Source: Clostridiales bacterium
GTDB lineage: Bacteria > Bacillota > Clostridia > Lachnospirales > WQUN01
Length of the DNA: 64,000 nucleotides
Assembly: GCA_031287685.1 (NCBI GenBank)
Contig: JAITSQ010000019.1
Coordinates: forward strand, 16,949 to 80,948
Direction of reading: 5' to 3'
Position numbers and translations under genes: made by a program. Position 1 is the stretch's first letter, and each line of letters begins with the position of its first letter. Positions 25,329 through 33,807 of the stretch are shown piece by piece. The notes under the pieces were generated by a model. The model saw only the letters and a program-made list of their open reading frames with translations, did no database searches and was not told where the DNA came from.

Positions 25329-26348
25329 TCAGTCGCCCTCGTTAAAGCCAAGCGCCTTTTTGAGCGCTTCCTCGTTCAGCTTCATTATGTCGTAATAGGA
25401 CGCGCCCGCGTCAAAATCATCTTTCGTCAGGTTATGCGCCGAGTGGAAAAGCAGGTTTTCCGCGCCCGTGGCCTCGCACACCGCGTCGGCTATTTTTTCG
25501 TTCGACAGCTCGATGTGGCACACGGCGGGGATTTTATCCTCCCTGACTTTGTTTATAAGAAAAGCGATAGTCGCGGGGGAGGCCTCCGTCTCCGTGGAGC
25601 AGCCGTTGAAAGCCGCGTAATATTTCAGGCCGTATTCCTCCGCGAAATACCGGAACGGGAAGCGGTCGCCGAAAACAAGCTCCTTGAGCGGAGCGGACTC
25701 CACAATTGCCTTAAAGCCCGCGTCAAGCTCGGCCAGCTTGGCGTTATAATCATCCGCGCCGGCCTTATACGCCTCGGCGTTCGCCGGGTCGGCCTCGGCG
25801 AGGGAGCGCTCCAGCGCGCTTACTATAACGGAAGAGTTCACCGGGGAGGTCCAAACGTGCTCGTCGTACTCCGGGCCTTGGTCCGGGCCGTCCTCTTCCT
25901 CCGCCTCCATTCCCTCGACGGTCTCCTCCTCCACAAGGCGGGCTTTCACCATATCCATCATAGAAAGCACTCTTATCCCGCTGGTGTCCATTGAGCCGAG
26001 TATGCGGTCAACCCACGCGTCGGAGTCCCCTCCGTTGTAGACGAACACGTCGCAGTTCTGGATTTTTATGATGTCCTGCGGGGTCGGCTCGAAAGAGTGG
26101 CTTTCCGCGCCGGGAGGCAGGAGCATCGTCACTTCGGCCTTATCCCCGGCGATTTGCCGCGCGAAGTCATACGGCGGGAAAATCGTGGTTACGACGCTCA
26201 GTTTTTTGCCCTCGCCCGGGTTCGCGGCTTGATTCCGCGGAGGCTCCGCGTTCTGGGCCGCCGGCTGCCCGCTTTGGCTCCGCGGGGCGCACCCGCCTGT
26301 TATACACATCGCAAGAATTAAGCAAATTGCTCCAAAAAATTTCTTCAT
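25329..26348 (-). CDS. znuA: Zinc ABC transporter substrate-binding lipoprotein
   Basis: 339 aa, lipobox ending at Cys20 (CITGGC). Cluster A-I solute-binding protein with metal-ligand histidines in GAESHSFEPTPQDI and EYDEHVWTSP and a third site in CHIELSN. Before the second His is an acidic loop (EEETVEGMEAEEEDG...), the position of the His/acid-rich zinc loop of ZnuA proteins. AAGGAGG precedes the ATG. First transport gene of the operon, 55 bp after the small membrane protein gene. Confidence 0.93.
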   Translation of the reverse strand: MKKFFGAICLILAMCITGGCAPRSQSGQPAAQNAEPPRNQAANPGEGKKLSVVTTIFPPYDFARQIAGDKAEVTMLLPPGAESHSFEPTPQDIIKIQNCDVFVYNGGDSDAWVDRILGSMDTSGIRVLSMMDMVKARLVEEETVEGMEAEEEDGPDQGPEYDEHVWTSPVNSSVIVSALERSLAEADPANAEAYKAGADDYNAKLAELDAGFKAIVESAPLKELVFGDRFPFRYFAEEYGLKYYAAFNGCSTETEASPATIAFLINKVREDKIPAVCHIELSNEKIADAVCEATGAENLLFHSAHNLTKDDFDAGASYYDIMKLNEEALKKALGFNEGD

Positions 26349-26403
26349 AAAGTATCCTCCTTATAGGTTCAAGACGCTCGCGGCGTGGCTCGGAAACCGC
26401 TTT

Positions 26404-26706
26404 TCAGCTGTTCAAGCGAACCTTCAAAAACACGGGGGAATACGCTGAGGAAAGCCGGCCCGAGTCATTTTCGGCCGATTCGGCGAAAACCGCCGCCGCG
26501 AACATAAGAACCGCCGGAGGAGCCGCGCGGTCCAAAAGCCGCGCGGAGACCGCCGTTTTAAGACAGTCCGCGCAGACGGGCTGGTTTTCGCGGGCGTGAA
26601 AGCGGCTTGCCGCCCTGTGCGAAAACGCGGAGAAAGCCGACGCCAGAAGAAGCGCCGCTACCGCGAGCGGCAGAAACCCGCGCGTGAAACCGCGTCCGCG
26701 CGTCAC
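26404..26706 (-). CDS. Small membrane protein with His/Cys motif
   Basis: 100-aa protein with one clear N-terminal membrane helix (FLPLAVAALLLASAFSAF), a possible second weak hydrophobic stretch, and H30, H37, C45 and C48 (HRAASRFH...CADC) just after the first helix, suggestive of metal or heme binding. It overlaps mecA by ATGA and precedes znuA, so it is very likely co-transcribed. I do not recognise the family; the pattern loosely recalls small metal-associated membrane proteins. Confidence 0.65.
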   Translation of the reverse strand: MTRGRGFTRGFLPLAVAALLLASAFSAFSHRAASRFHARENQPVCADCLKTAVSARLLDRAAPPAVLMFAAAVFAESAENDSGRLSSAYSPVFLKVRLNS

Positions 26707-27407
26707 GACAGCGCCGCCATAATCTCAACCGCGTCGCGCGGGGTTATGACTTCGCCGTGCTCCGTCAGGTATTCCTCCGAAAGGTCGGTGAAAGAGTGCT
26801 TCCGCGCGTATTCGGAAAAAATCCGGCTTAAATTAAGGGAGGTCGCGGCGCAGTCGCGCTTTTTGGCGCGCGCTAACAGGTAATACCGCCCGCCAAGCTT
26901 GTAGAGGGAGCTTTCACCCTTATACACTCCGTTGACCCGCGCGCACAAGCGCGAAACGTCGTCCAGGCTTTCAAACGAAAAAAGCAGGCGCAGCGTAGAC
27001 TCGGCGGCCGCGGGCGCCTCCCCGGAGGCCTGCCGCTCAATCGCGCTTTTCATCATTTCGGTGACTTTCATAAGCTCCGACAGAATCCCCGACGGGCAGC
27101 GCCGCTGCTCCTCGCATTCCGCGCAGTCCTGCTCGTCGTCCTCCTCGTCGTCTATAAAGTCCTCCGCACTCATTTTCGTAATTATAATCATCATGCTGCC
27201 TTCGGAGGCCGGCCCGGCTTCTATCATAAGCTGCGAATCCGCGCGGAAAGAAAACTCGTCCAGAAACTCTTCCGCCATATCGCGTATAAACTCGTTCATT
27301 TTCTCGGATTTATTGGCGATTTCGGCCAAATCCACGCTCCGGTCGTCAAGCTCCGCGCGGGATATTGTTATTTTAAGCTGATTCTCGCTGATTCTCTCGA
27401 CTTGCAT
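26703..27407 (-). CDS. mecA: MecA-type adaptor protein for ClpC
   Basis: 234 aa. The N-terminal domain (MQVERISENQLKITISRAEL, MIEAGPASEGSMMIIITKM) and C-terminal domain (LLFSFESLDDVSRLCARV, YYLLARAKK, EYLTEHGEVITP) match MecA, which delivers substrates to the ClpCP protease. The linker between them is acidic and carries C95, C98 and C104 (CAEC...C), a possible metal site. Start ATG 27407 follows GAAGGAAG. Unusually it heads an operon with zinc uptake genes. Confidence 0.88.
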   Translation of the reverse strand: MQVERISENQLKITISRAELDDRSVDLAEIANKSEKMNEFIRDMAEEFLDEFSFRADSQLMIEAGPASEGSMMIIITKMSAEDFIDDEEDDEQDCAECEEQRRCPSGILSELMKVTEMMKSAIERQASGEAPAAAESTLRLLFSFESLDDVSRLCARVNGVYKGESSLYKLGGRYYLLARAKKRDCAATSLNLSRIFSEYARKHSFTDLSEEYLTEHGEVITPRDAVEIMAALS

Positions 27408-27463
27408 AAAAACACTTCCTTCTCTGCGCAAGCGCGGGTTGGGTGAGGCAGATACACAAGGTT

Positions 27464-27492
27464 ATTATAATATTTTATCACGCGCTTGTAAA
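27464..27492 (-). promoter_or_regulatory. Promoter of the mecA-znuACB operon
   Basis: Minus-strand TTTACA (27492-27487), 17-bp spacer, TATAAT (27469-27464). No clear Zur-like inverted repeat was found near it by eye. Confidence 0.75.
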
Positions 27493-27586
27493 GAGGGTTT
27501 TTTGCGATTACGCGTTTGCGAATTAGAGACGGAAGGTATGTAATTAAATATAACCATTGATGTAATGATTATTGTAAAATTTCCCC

Positions 27587-27615
27587 TTGCCAAGTTTTTT
27601 TTGATATGATATAAT
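27587..27615 (+). promoter_or_regulatory. Promoter of the rimP-nusA-infB operon
   Basis: TTGCCA (27587-27592), 17-bp spacer, TATAAT (27610-27615), about 75 bp before rimP. Confidence 0.8.
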
Positions 27616-27639
27616 AAATAAGTTAATATGGCGTGATTC

Positions 27640-27670
27640 GAGAGTGGGCGAAAGCCCGCTCTCATCTTTT
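27640..27670 (+). promoter_or_regulatory. Terminator-like hairpin in the rimP leader
   Basis: GAGAGTGGGC-gaaa-GCCCGCTCTC stem of about ten pairs with a stable GAAA tetraloop, followed by ATCTTTTG, located between the promoter and the rimP SD. Similar hairpins are common ahead of rimP-nusA in Firmicutes. Partial termination in the leader of an operon that encodes NusA would give a simple feedback. Confidence 0.65.
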
Positions 27671-27691
27671 GTGCGGTGATGGAGGAAAGGA

Positions 27692-28048
27692 ATGAAAAAA
27701 GGCGGAAAAAATAACGTTTCGGCGGAGCGGGCGGCGGCCCTCGAGGGGCGCGTGGCTATCCGGACAGAACGGCTTCTTTCAGAAATTTACGGCGAAAGCG
27801 GAGTGTTCACCCACGATATTGAGTTTATCGCGGAAAACGGCGCGCTTTACCTGCGTATTTACATCGGCAGGGAGGGCGGCGTCACTATAAACGACTGCGA
27901 GTTCGTCAGCCGCGCCGTGGAGCCGCTGCTTGACCGGGAGGACTTCATAGAGCCGGCGTACACGCTTGAGGTGTGTTCCCCTGGCGTGCCGCCGCGCCCG
28001 TTTCGCCAGACTTTGGATAAATATTTAAGAACCTGTACTCATAGGTAG
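27692..28048 (+). CDS. rimP: Ribosome maturation factor RimP, truncated at the C-terminus
   Basis: RimP assists 30S subunit maturation. Only 118 aa are coded. The N-terminal domain is recognisable (FTHDIEFIAENGALYLRIYIGREGGVTINDCEFVSRAVEPLLD and LEVCSPG), but the protein ends shortly after RQTLDKYL, where a palindromic repeat begins at 28028. The last residues (RTCTHR) are coded by the repeat. The C-terminal SH3-like domain expected in proteins of about 150 aa is missing, and only 30 bp remain between the repeat and nusA. AGGAAAGG precedes the ATG. Confidence 0.85.
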   Translation: MKKGGKNNVSAERAAALEGRVAIRTERLLSEIYGESGVFTHDIEFIAENGALYLRIYIGREGGVTINDCEFVSRAVEPLLDREDFIEPAYTLEVCSPGVPPRPFRQTLDKYLRTCTHR

Positions 28049-28191
28049 GAATGCCGGATTTGCGAGCGAATTTTTGCGGCTTCAAGGCGCGATGAGCGCC
28101 GCGTACCCGTAGGTACGCAAGCGAAGCGCAACGAAGAAGTTGTGAAAATTCGCCGCAAAGACGGCGTTAATATCCTATGAGTACAGGTTCT
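28028..28191. repeat. Palindromic repeat element, copy B (MITE-like)
   Basis: Perfect 18-bp terminal inverted repeats, AGAACCTGTACTCATAGG (28028-28045) and its complement (28174-28191). The interior is partly self-complementary (GCGAATTTTTGCGGC versus GCGGCGAATTTTC; GTACCTACGGGTAC). No transposase is coded. Read on the minus strand, its right end (CATAGGATATTAACGCCG) matches the left end of copy A (CATAGGATATAAACGCCG), so these are two members of one family. It ends the rimP reading frame. Confidence 0.85.
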
Positions 28192-28221
28192 AAACAATAA
28201 TTAAGGGAGGAATCCGGGAAA

Positions 28222-29409
28222 ATGGCTTCTCGTAAAAAGGAAAAACCGGCCGTGGACGAAGGCGCGGAGCTTATAGCCGCTCTTGACCAGATGGTGAGGG
28301 AAAAGGGCATAGACCGGGAGATTATATTCGAGACAATCGAAGCGTCGCTCCTGTCGGCCTGCAAGAAGCATTACGGCGGCTCGGAAAATATGCGCATCGT
28401 TATGAACCGCGAAAACGGCAGGTTTGAGGTGTACGCTCAAAAAATCGTGTCGGAGGAAGCGGAGGACGATTTTACGCAGATATCGCTGGCGGACGCCCAC
28501 GAGATAGACGTCACCGCCGGCGTGGGCGATATGGTGGAAATAGCGGTCACGCCGAAAAACTTCGGGTACGTGGCGGTGCAGTCGGCCAAACAGGTCGTCG
28601 TGCAAAAATTCCGCGAGCTTGAGCGGGAAATCTTGTACAATGAGTACGCCTCCAAGGAACATCAGCTGATCACCGGCATAGTCTCCCGTAAGGAGCGTAA
28701 GAATTACGTAATATCGCTTGGGCGTATGGAGTCCTGGCTTCCGCCCTCCGAGCAGGTGAGGGGGGAGGAGCTGCGCGTGGGGGGCCGCGTCAAGGTTTAC
28801 ATTACGGAGGTCCGGCAGACCACGAAAGGGCCGCAGGTAAATATCTCCCGCTCCCGGCCGGAGCTTGTGGCCTGCCTTTTCAAAAGCGAGGTGCCGGAGG
28901 TTGAGGACGGGACGGTGGAAATAAAATTCATTTCCCGCGAGGCGGGCAGCCGCACTAAAATGGCGGTGATTTCTCACCGGGAGGGCGTGGACCCGGTCGG
29001 CGCCTGCGTCGGCCCGAACGGCAGCCGCGTCAACATTATTGTTTCGGAGCTGCGCGGCGAAAAGATAGACATTATAAGCTATAATTCCGACCCGGAGGCT
29101 TTTATAGCGGCGGCCCTGGCCCCAAGCAAGGTCGTCCGGGTTATAATCAGCGGGGAAAACGCCGCCCGGGTGATAGTGCCGGATAACCAGCTTTCCCTGG
29201 CCATAGGCAAGGAAGGCCAGAACGCGCGGCTTGCGGCGCGCCTGACGGGTTATAAAGTCGATATAAAAAGCGAGTCCCAAGCGAAAGCGGCCGAAATGGA
29301 CGAAAAGCTGGCCCGGGTCGGCTTCCCCAGGGAGGAGGCGGAGCGGGCGGAGGACGCGCCCGAGCGCGACCCGGAGGCTTTGGCCGAGGAGGATTATAAG
29401 GAAATATGA
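28222..29409 (+). CDS. nusA: Transcription termination/antitermination factor NusA
   Basis: 395 aa. Order: N-terminal RNAP-binding domain (REIIFETIEASLLSACKKHYGG), S1 domain (residues about 135-200: GIVSRKERKNYVISLGRMESWLPPSEQ), then two KH domains (DPVGACVGPNGSRVNIIVSEL and VPDNQLSLAIGKEGQNARLAARLTGYKVDI). The C-terminal acidic repeats of Proteobacteria are absent, as usual in Firmicutes. AAGGGAGGA lies ahead of the ATG, just after repeat B. Confidence 0.97.
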   Translation: MASRKKEKPAVDEGAELIAALDQMVREKGIDREIIFETIEASLLSACKKHYGGSENMRIVMNRENGRFEVYAQKIVSEEAEDDFTQISLADAHEIDVTAGVGDMVEIAVTPKNFGYVAVQSAKQVVVQKFRELEREILYNEYASKEHQLITGIVSRKERKNYVISLGRMESWLPPSEQVRGEELRVGGRVKVYITEVRQTTKGPQVNISRSRPELVACLFKSEVPEVEDGTVEIKFISREAGSRTKMAVISHREGVDPVGACVGPNGSRVNIIVSELRGEKIDIISYNSDPEAFIAAALAPSKVVRVIISGENAARVIVPDNQLSLAIGKEGQNARLAARLTGYKVDIKSESQAKAAEMDEKLARVGFPREEAERAEDAPERDPEALAEEDYKEI

Positions 29410-29432
29410 CGCGGGCGTAAAGAGGTGTTAAA

Positions 29433-29675
29433 ATGCGGGAGGTATTGCGTAAATGCGCCGTCTGCGGCGGAATGAAGGATAAAAAAGAGCTTCTGCGCGC
29501 GGCCAGGACGGGAAAAAGTTTTTTTATTGATTTATCCGGAAAAGGCGGCGGGCGCGGAGCGTATATCTGCCGGGAGGGGCCGTGCCGGGAAACGGCGAAA
29601 AAACGCCGCGCTCTTGAGCGGTCGTTCAAATCCCCGGTTCCGGCTGAAATTTATGAAAAGGTGGTAAGCGTATGA
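29433..29675 (+). CDS. ylxR: YlxR/RnpM family RNA-binding protein
   Basis: 80 aa of the DUF448 family with RKCAVCGGMKDKKELLR, GRGAYIC and AKKRRALERSF. YlxR (RnpM) binds RNase P RNA in B. subtilis. It sits between nusA and ylxQ as is standard, and overlaps ylxQ by ATGA. Confidence 0.93.
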   Translation: MREVLRKCAVCGGMKDKKELLRAARTGKSFFIDLSGKGGGRGAYICREGPCRETAKKRRALERSFKSPVPAEIYEKVVSV

Positions 29676-29986
29676 ACAAGCAGAAAATAGCCTCGGCCAT
29701 AGCGCTGTGCACCCGCGCGGGCGGACTGGTGACAGGGGGGGACACAACCCACTCGGCGATAGCGGCGGGGAAAGTGAAGCTCGTAATAGTAAGCGCGGAC
29801 GCGGCGAAAAACACCGTCAAGCGTTTCACGGACAAGACGAATTTTTACAAGGTGCCTTTTGTAAGATACGGCACGAAGCCGGAACTCGGCAAGCTGACGG
29901 GCGGCGCCGAGAGAGAGCGGTCGGTGCTGGGCGTTCTCAGCGGCGAATTCGCCGGCATGATACTTAAAGGGCTTGACGAGAATTGA
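29672..29986 (+). CDS. ylxQ: L7Ae-family K-turn RNA-binding protein YlxQ
   Basis: 104 aa of the ribosomal L7Ae/L30e/S12e fold. Visible motifs are LCTRAGGLVTGGDTTHSAIAAGKVKLVIVSADAAKNT and VPFVRYGTKPELGKLTG. It probably binds kink-turn RNA. It lies 19 bp before infB. Confidence 0.93.
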   Translation: MNKQKIASAIALCTRAGGLVTGGDTTHSAIAAGKVKLVIVSADAAKNTVKRFTDKTNFYKVPFVRYGTKPELGKLTGGAERERSVLGVLSGEFAGMILKGLDEN

Positions 29987-30005
29987 CGAATAGGAGGTAT
30001 ATATA

Positions 30006-32219
30006 TTGCCGAAAATAAGATTGTACGAACTTTCAAGGGAAACAAACCTGTCCGTAAAGGAGCTTATAGCTAAATTTCAGGGGCTTGGAATAGAGGTTAA
30101 GAACAACCCAAGCGTAGGCATAGAGCCGGGGCTGGCGGACAGGCTCCGGCAGAGCCTCTCCGGCGCGGCGGCTCCGAAGGAAGCGCCGGCGGGAATTCAG
30201 AAAGAGGCTAAAAAAGGAACGCCGGACGAACCGGCGGCGGATTCCCGCAAACCGGAGAGGCGGCCGGAGAAGCGCCCGGAAAAACCGGCCGCCAAGCCGG
30301 GGCCTCAGCCCTCCGCCGAAGCGGAGCCGGAGAAGGCCGCGCCTGCGGCGCAAACCCCGCCGGAGGTAAACGCGCAGGCTGCGGAGCCGTCCGCGCCGTT
30401 TAAGCGGACGAACAAGAAAAACCGGACCGACCAGGACGAAAAAGAAGATGAAGTGAAAATTCTTGACATACCGAAAACGGTGGCTATTTCCGAGCTGGCG
30501 GCAATGATAGGCCTTTCGGCGACGGACGTCGTTAAGGAGATTTTCATTAAAAAAGGTATGGCGGTCACGATAAACGACAGCATAGAATACGCCGCCGCCG
30601 CGGAGGTGGCGGAGGACCACGGGTTTCTGGCGCAGGAGGCCCAGGAAATAGACATCCTGGAGCAGCTTTTTTCCGAGGAAATCGAGGAGGAGCTTGACGA
30701 CGAGTCAGACAGGGAGCCGCGCCCGCCCGTCGTGGTCGTTATGGGCCACGTTGACCATGGCAAGACCTCTCTCCTTGACGCGATACGAAACAGCCGCGTG
30801 GTCAGCGGCGAAGCGGGCGGCATAACCCAGCATATCGGCGCTTATACCGTAGATATAGACGGCCAGCTTATAACTTTCCTCGACACGCCCGGCCACGAGG
30901 CTTTTACCGCTATGCGTATGCGCGGGGCGCAGGTAACGGATATTGCCGTGCTTGTGGTGGCGGCGGACGACGGCGTTATGCCCCAGACAATAGAGGCCAT
31001 AAACCACGCCAAGGCCGCCGGCGTGGAGATTATCGTCGCGATAAATAAAATCGACAAGCCCTCCGCCAACCCCGACCGCGTCAAGCAGGAGCTTACCGAA
31101 TACGGGATTTTGGTTGAGGACTGGGGCGGGGAAGTCATTTCCGTCAACGTATCCGCTATGAAAAAGACGGGGCTTGACGATTTGCTTGAGAATATACTGC
31201 TTGCGGCGGAAATGAAAGAGCTTCGCGCCAACCCCAAAAAGCGCGCGCGGGGCACGGTCATAGAGGCAATGCTCGACAGGGGCCGCGGCCCCGTGGCCAC
31301 CGTGCTTATTCAGGACGGCAGCGTAAACGTCGGGGACCCGCTGGTGGCGGGGCAAACCTACGGCAAAATCCGAGCGATGATGAACGACAAGGGCGAAAGA
31401 GTGACTGCCGCCGGGCCGTCTATGCCGGTTGAAATCCTGGGCCTGTCCGAAGCGCCTCAGGCCGGGGATTTGTTCTACGTGACCAGGAACGAGCGTCAGG
31501 CGCGGCATCTGGCCGAATCCGTCGTGGCCAAGGGCCGGCAGGATATGATAAAAGGGACGCTCCAGAAAGTTTCCCTTGACGATTTATTCAGCCAGATTCA
31601 GCTCGGCACGGTCAAAGACCTTAACATAGTCGTCAAAGCCGACGTGCAGGGCTCCGTTGAGGCGGTGAAAAGCAGTCTTGAGCGCCTCTCAAACGAGGAA
31701 GTGCGCATACGCGCCATTCACGGCGGCGTGGGCGGGGTGACGGAAAGCGACGTAATGCTGGCTTCCGCTTCAAACGCCATAATAATAGGCTTTAACGTCC
31801 GTCCGGAGCCTCTGGCGAAATCCATAGCCGAGGCGGAGCAGGTTGACATTCGCCTCTACCGCGTAATTTATAACGCCATCGAGGACATCACCGCAGCTAT
31901 GAAGGGTATGCTCGACCCGATTTACGAGGAAAAGGTAATCGGCCAGGCCGAAATCCGCAAGCTGTTCAAGGCCTCCGGAATAGGCACGATCGGCGGAAGC
32001 TACGTCACAAGCGGGAAAATAACCCGGACAGCCAAAGTGCGCATAGTGCGCGACGGCAAGGTCGTCTACGAGGGAGAGCTTGACGCGCTCCGCCGATTCA
32101 AGGACGACGTGAAGGAGGTTCTGTCGGGCTTCGAGTGCGGCCTGACGTTCAGTAAGTTTAACGATCTGAAAGAGGGGGACGTCGTTGAGGCGTTCGTAAT
32201 GGAGGAAATACCGAGATAG
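30006..32219 (+). CDS. infB: Translation initiation factor IF-2
   Basis: 737 aa. The N-terminal IF2_N domain ([22 protein letters not shown]) is followed by a Pro/Ala/Glu/Lys-rich linker (residues about 50-145), a second IF2_N, then the GTPase: G1 [13 protein letters not shown]3 DTPGHEAF, G4 NKID. C-terminal beta barrels and the fMet-tRNA-binding domain complete it. The start is TTG at 30006 after AGGAGG. All domains appear intact. Confidence 0.97.
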   Translation: MPKIRLYELSRETNLSVKELIAKFQGLGIEVKNNPSVGIEPGLADRLRQSLSGAAAPKEAPAGIQKEAKKGTPDEPAADSRKPERRPEKRPEKPAAKPGPQPSAEAEPEKAAPAAQTPPEVNAQAAEPSAPFKRTNKKNRTDQDEKEDEVKILDIPKTVAISELAAMIGLSATDVVKEIFIKKGMAVTINDSIEYAAAAEVAEDHGFLAQEAQEIDILEQLFSEEIEEELDDESDREPRPPVVVVMGHVDHGKTSLLDAIRNSRVVSGEAGGITQHIGAYTVDIDGQLITFLDTPGHEAFTAMRMRGAQVTDIAVLVVAADDGVMPQTIEAINHAKAAGVEIIVAINKIDKPSANPDRVKQELTEYGILVEDWGGEVISVNVSAMKKTGLDDLLENILLAAEMKELRANPKKRARGTVIEAMLDRGRGPVATVLIQDGSVNVGDPLVAGQTYGKIRAMMNDKGERVTAAGPSMPVEILGLSEAPQAGDLFYVTRNERQARHLAESVVAKGRQDMIKGTLQKVSLDDLFSQIQLGTVKDLNIVVKADVQGSVEAVKSSLERLSNEEVRIRAIHGGVGGVTESDVMLASASNAIIIGFNVRPEPLAKSIAEAEQVDIRLYRVIYNAIEDITAAMKGMLDPIYEEKVIGQAEIRKLFKASGIGTIGGSYVTSGKITRTAKVRIVRDGKVVYEGELDALRRFKDDVKEVLSGFECGLTFSKFNDLKEGDVVEAFVMEEIPR

Positions 32220-32228
32220 GCTTATTTA

Positions 32229-32648
32229 ATGAAAGGAATGGTTTTTATAAATAAGACAAGACTCCGCCGCGTGAACGACGAGATTCTGCGGGAATCCGCG
32301 GAAATCATTCGCGCGGGCGGTTTGCGGGACGCGCGCGTGAGCGGGCTTATAAGCGTGACTGATGTGGAGACGACGCAGGATTTGAAGTTCTGCAAAATTT
32401 TCGTCAGCGTAATGGGCGGGGACGACGAGAAGAAATCCTCCCTGGAGGGGCTTCGCGCCTCGGCGCCGCTCCTCCGGAAACTGCTGGCGAACCGGATAAA
32501 CCTGCGCAACACCCCGGAAATCAGTTTCGAGCTTGACAACTCGCTTGACAACGGTTTTAAAATCAGCCGTATCCTGGACGGAATCCGCGAAAGCGGCGGA
32601 CTGTCTGACGACGCGGAGGAAGCGGGCGGGCAACAGGAAAGGGGATAA
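32229..32648 (+). CDS. rbfA: Ribosome-binding factor A
   Basis: KH-like cold-shock ribosome factor of 139 aa needed for 16S 5'-end maturation. Family segments: RLRRVNDEILRESAEII, LISVTDVETTQDLKFCKIFVSVMG, NRINLRNTPEISFELDNSLDNGFKISRIL. Start is uncertain between 32229 and 32238; both ATGs have weak SD sequences. The C-terminal tail is acidic and Gln-rich. It ends one base before aroC. Confidence 0.93.
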   Translation: MKGMVFINKTRLRRVNDEILRESAEIIRAGGLRDARVSGLISVTDVETTQDLKFCKIFVSVMGGDDEKKSSLEGLRASAPLLRKLLANRINLRNTPEISFELDNSLDNGFKISRILDGIRESGGLSDDAEEAGGQQERG

Positions 32649-32649
32649 A

Positions 32650-33765
32650 ATGGGCGGTTCATCATTTGGCACGGTTTTTAAGGTGACGACTTGGGGAGAA
32701 AGCCACGGACGCGCTGTCGGCGCGGTAATAGACGGCTGCCCGGCGGGTCTTTTCCTTGACATGGATTTTATCCGGGACTATATGGAGCGCCGCGCGCCGG
32801 GCGGCGGAAAGTACGCCACCCCGCGCAAGGAGCGCGACATTGTGGAGATTTACAGCGGGATTTTTGACGGAATGACCACGGGATGCTCTATACAAATGGT
32901 CGTCGCCAACAATAACCAGGACTCCGGAGCGTATTCCGAAATCCGGGATAAATTCCGCCCGGGGCACGCCGACTATGGTTATTTCAAGAAATACGGCATA
33001 CGGGATTATCGCGGCGGCGGACGCTCCTCCGGGCGGGAGACGGCGGCGAGAGTGGCGGCGGGGGCGGTCGCCGCGCTTATCCTGAAAGAGCTTGGCGTAG
33101 AGCTTGTGTCGTATGTGCGCAGCATAGGCGGCATTGAGATACCCCCGCCGAATTACGGAGTGATTTCAAACGCGGACGCCCGGCTGAACGAGCTTAATAT
33201 GCCGGACGACGTGGCCTACAGGGCGGCCTCCGCCTACCTGAGCGGGCTTATGGAGAAAAAAGACTCGGCGGGCGGTGTCGTCGAATGCGTCGCCAGGGGG
33301 CTTAAGGCCGGGCTTGGCGACCCGGTTTTTGACAAGCTCGACGCGGCGCTCGCCAGGGCGGTGTTTTCAATAGGCGCGGTTAAAGCCGTGGAAATCGGCG
33401 CCGGGACGGCCGCCGCCAAGACGACCGGCTCGAAAAACAACGACCAGTTTTTCGCTCGGGACGCGGGCGGAGCCGGCAAACGCTCAAACCACGCCGGCGG
33501 CATAACCGGCGGCATAAGCGACGGCGCGCCGATTATCGTCCGCGCGTCGTTTAAGCCCACGCCCTCCATAGCGCGGCCCCAGGAAACGGTCAACACGAGC
33601 TTTAACAACGTGACCATTGCCGTCGAAGGGCGGCACGACACGGTCATAGCCCCGCGCGCGGTGGTGGTGGTGGAGGCTATGGTGGCGATAGTCCTGCTCG
33701 ACGCGGTTCTGAAAGGAGTTACGTCGAAAATGGATAACCTGAGGAAGGCTTACGCGAATTTGTGA
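32650..33765 (+). CDS. aroC: Chorismate synthase
   Basis: FMN-dependent enzyme converting EPSP to chorismate. 371 aa with GESHGRAVGAVIDGCPAG, the RPGHADYGYFKKYGIRDYRGGGRSSGRETAARVAAG signature, and GGISDGAPIIVRASFKPTPSI. The ATG at 32650 gives the family N-terminus; an upstream in-frame ATG would lie inside rbfA. GGAAAGGGG is ahead. aroC at the end of the nusA operon is not a fixed family arrangement. Confidence 0.95.
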   Translation: MGGSSFGTVFKVTTWGESHGRAVGAVIDGCPAGLFLDMDFIRDYMERRAPGGGKYATPRKERDIVEIYSGIFDGMTTGCSIQMVVANNNQDSGAYSEIRDKFRPGHADYGYFKKYGIRDYRGGGRSSGRETAARVAAGAVAALILKELGVELVSYVRSIGGIEIPPPNYGVISNADARLNELNMPDDVAYRAASAYLSGLMEKKDSAGGVVECVARGLKAGLGDPVFDKLDAALARAVFSIGAVKAVEIGAGTAAAKTTGSKNNDQFFARDAGGAGKRSNHAGGITGGISDGAPIIVRASFKPTPSIARPQETVNTSFNNVTIAVEGRHDTVIAPRAVVVVEAMVAIVLLDAVLKGVTSKMDNLRKAYANL

Positions 33766-33807
33766 ACACGCTCTAAGAAACTTAAAATACGGAAGTGAAA
33801 AAATGCG

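Noticed and set aside
27692..28200. Frameshift as the cause of the short rimP
   Set aside because: No missing C-terminal domain could be found in the other frames after 28028; the sequence there is the palindromic repeat, so deletion or replacement fits better.
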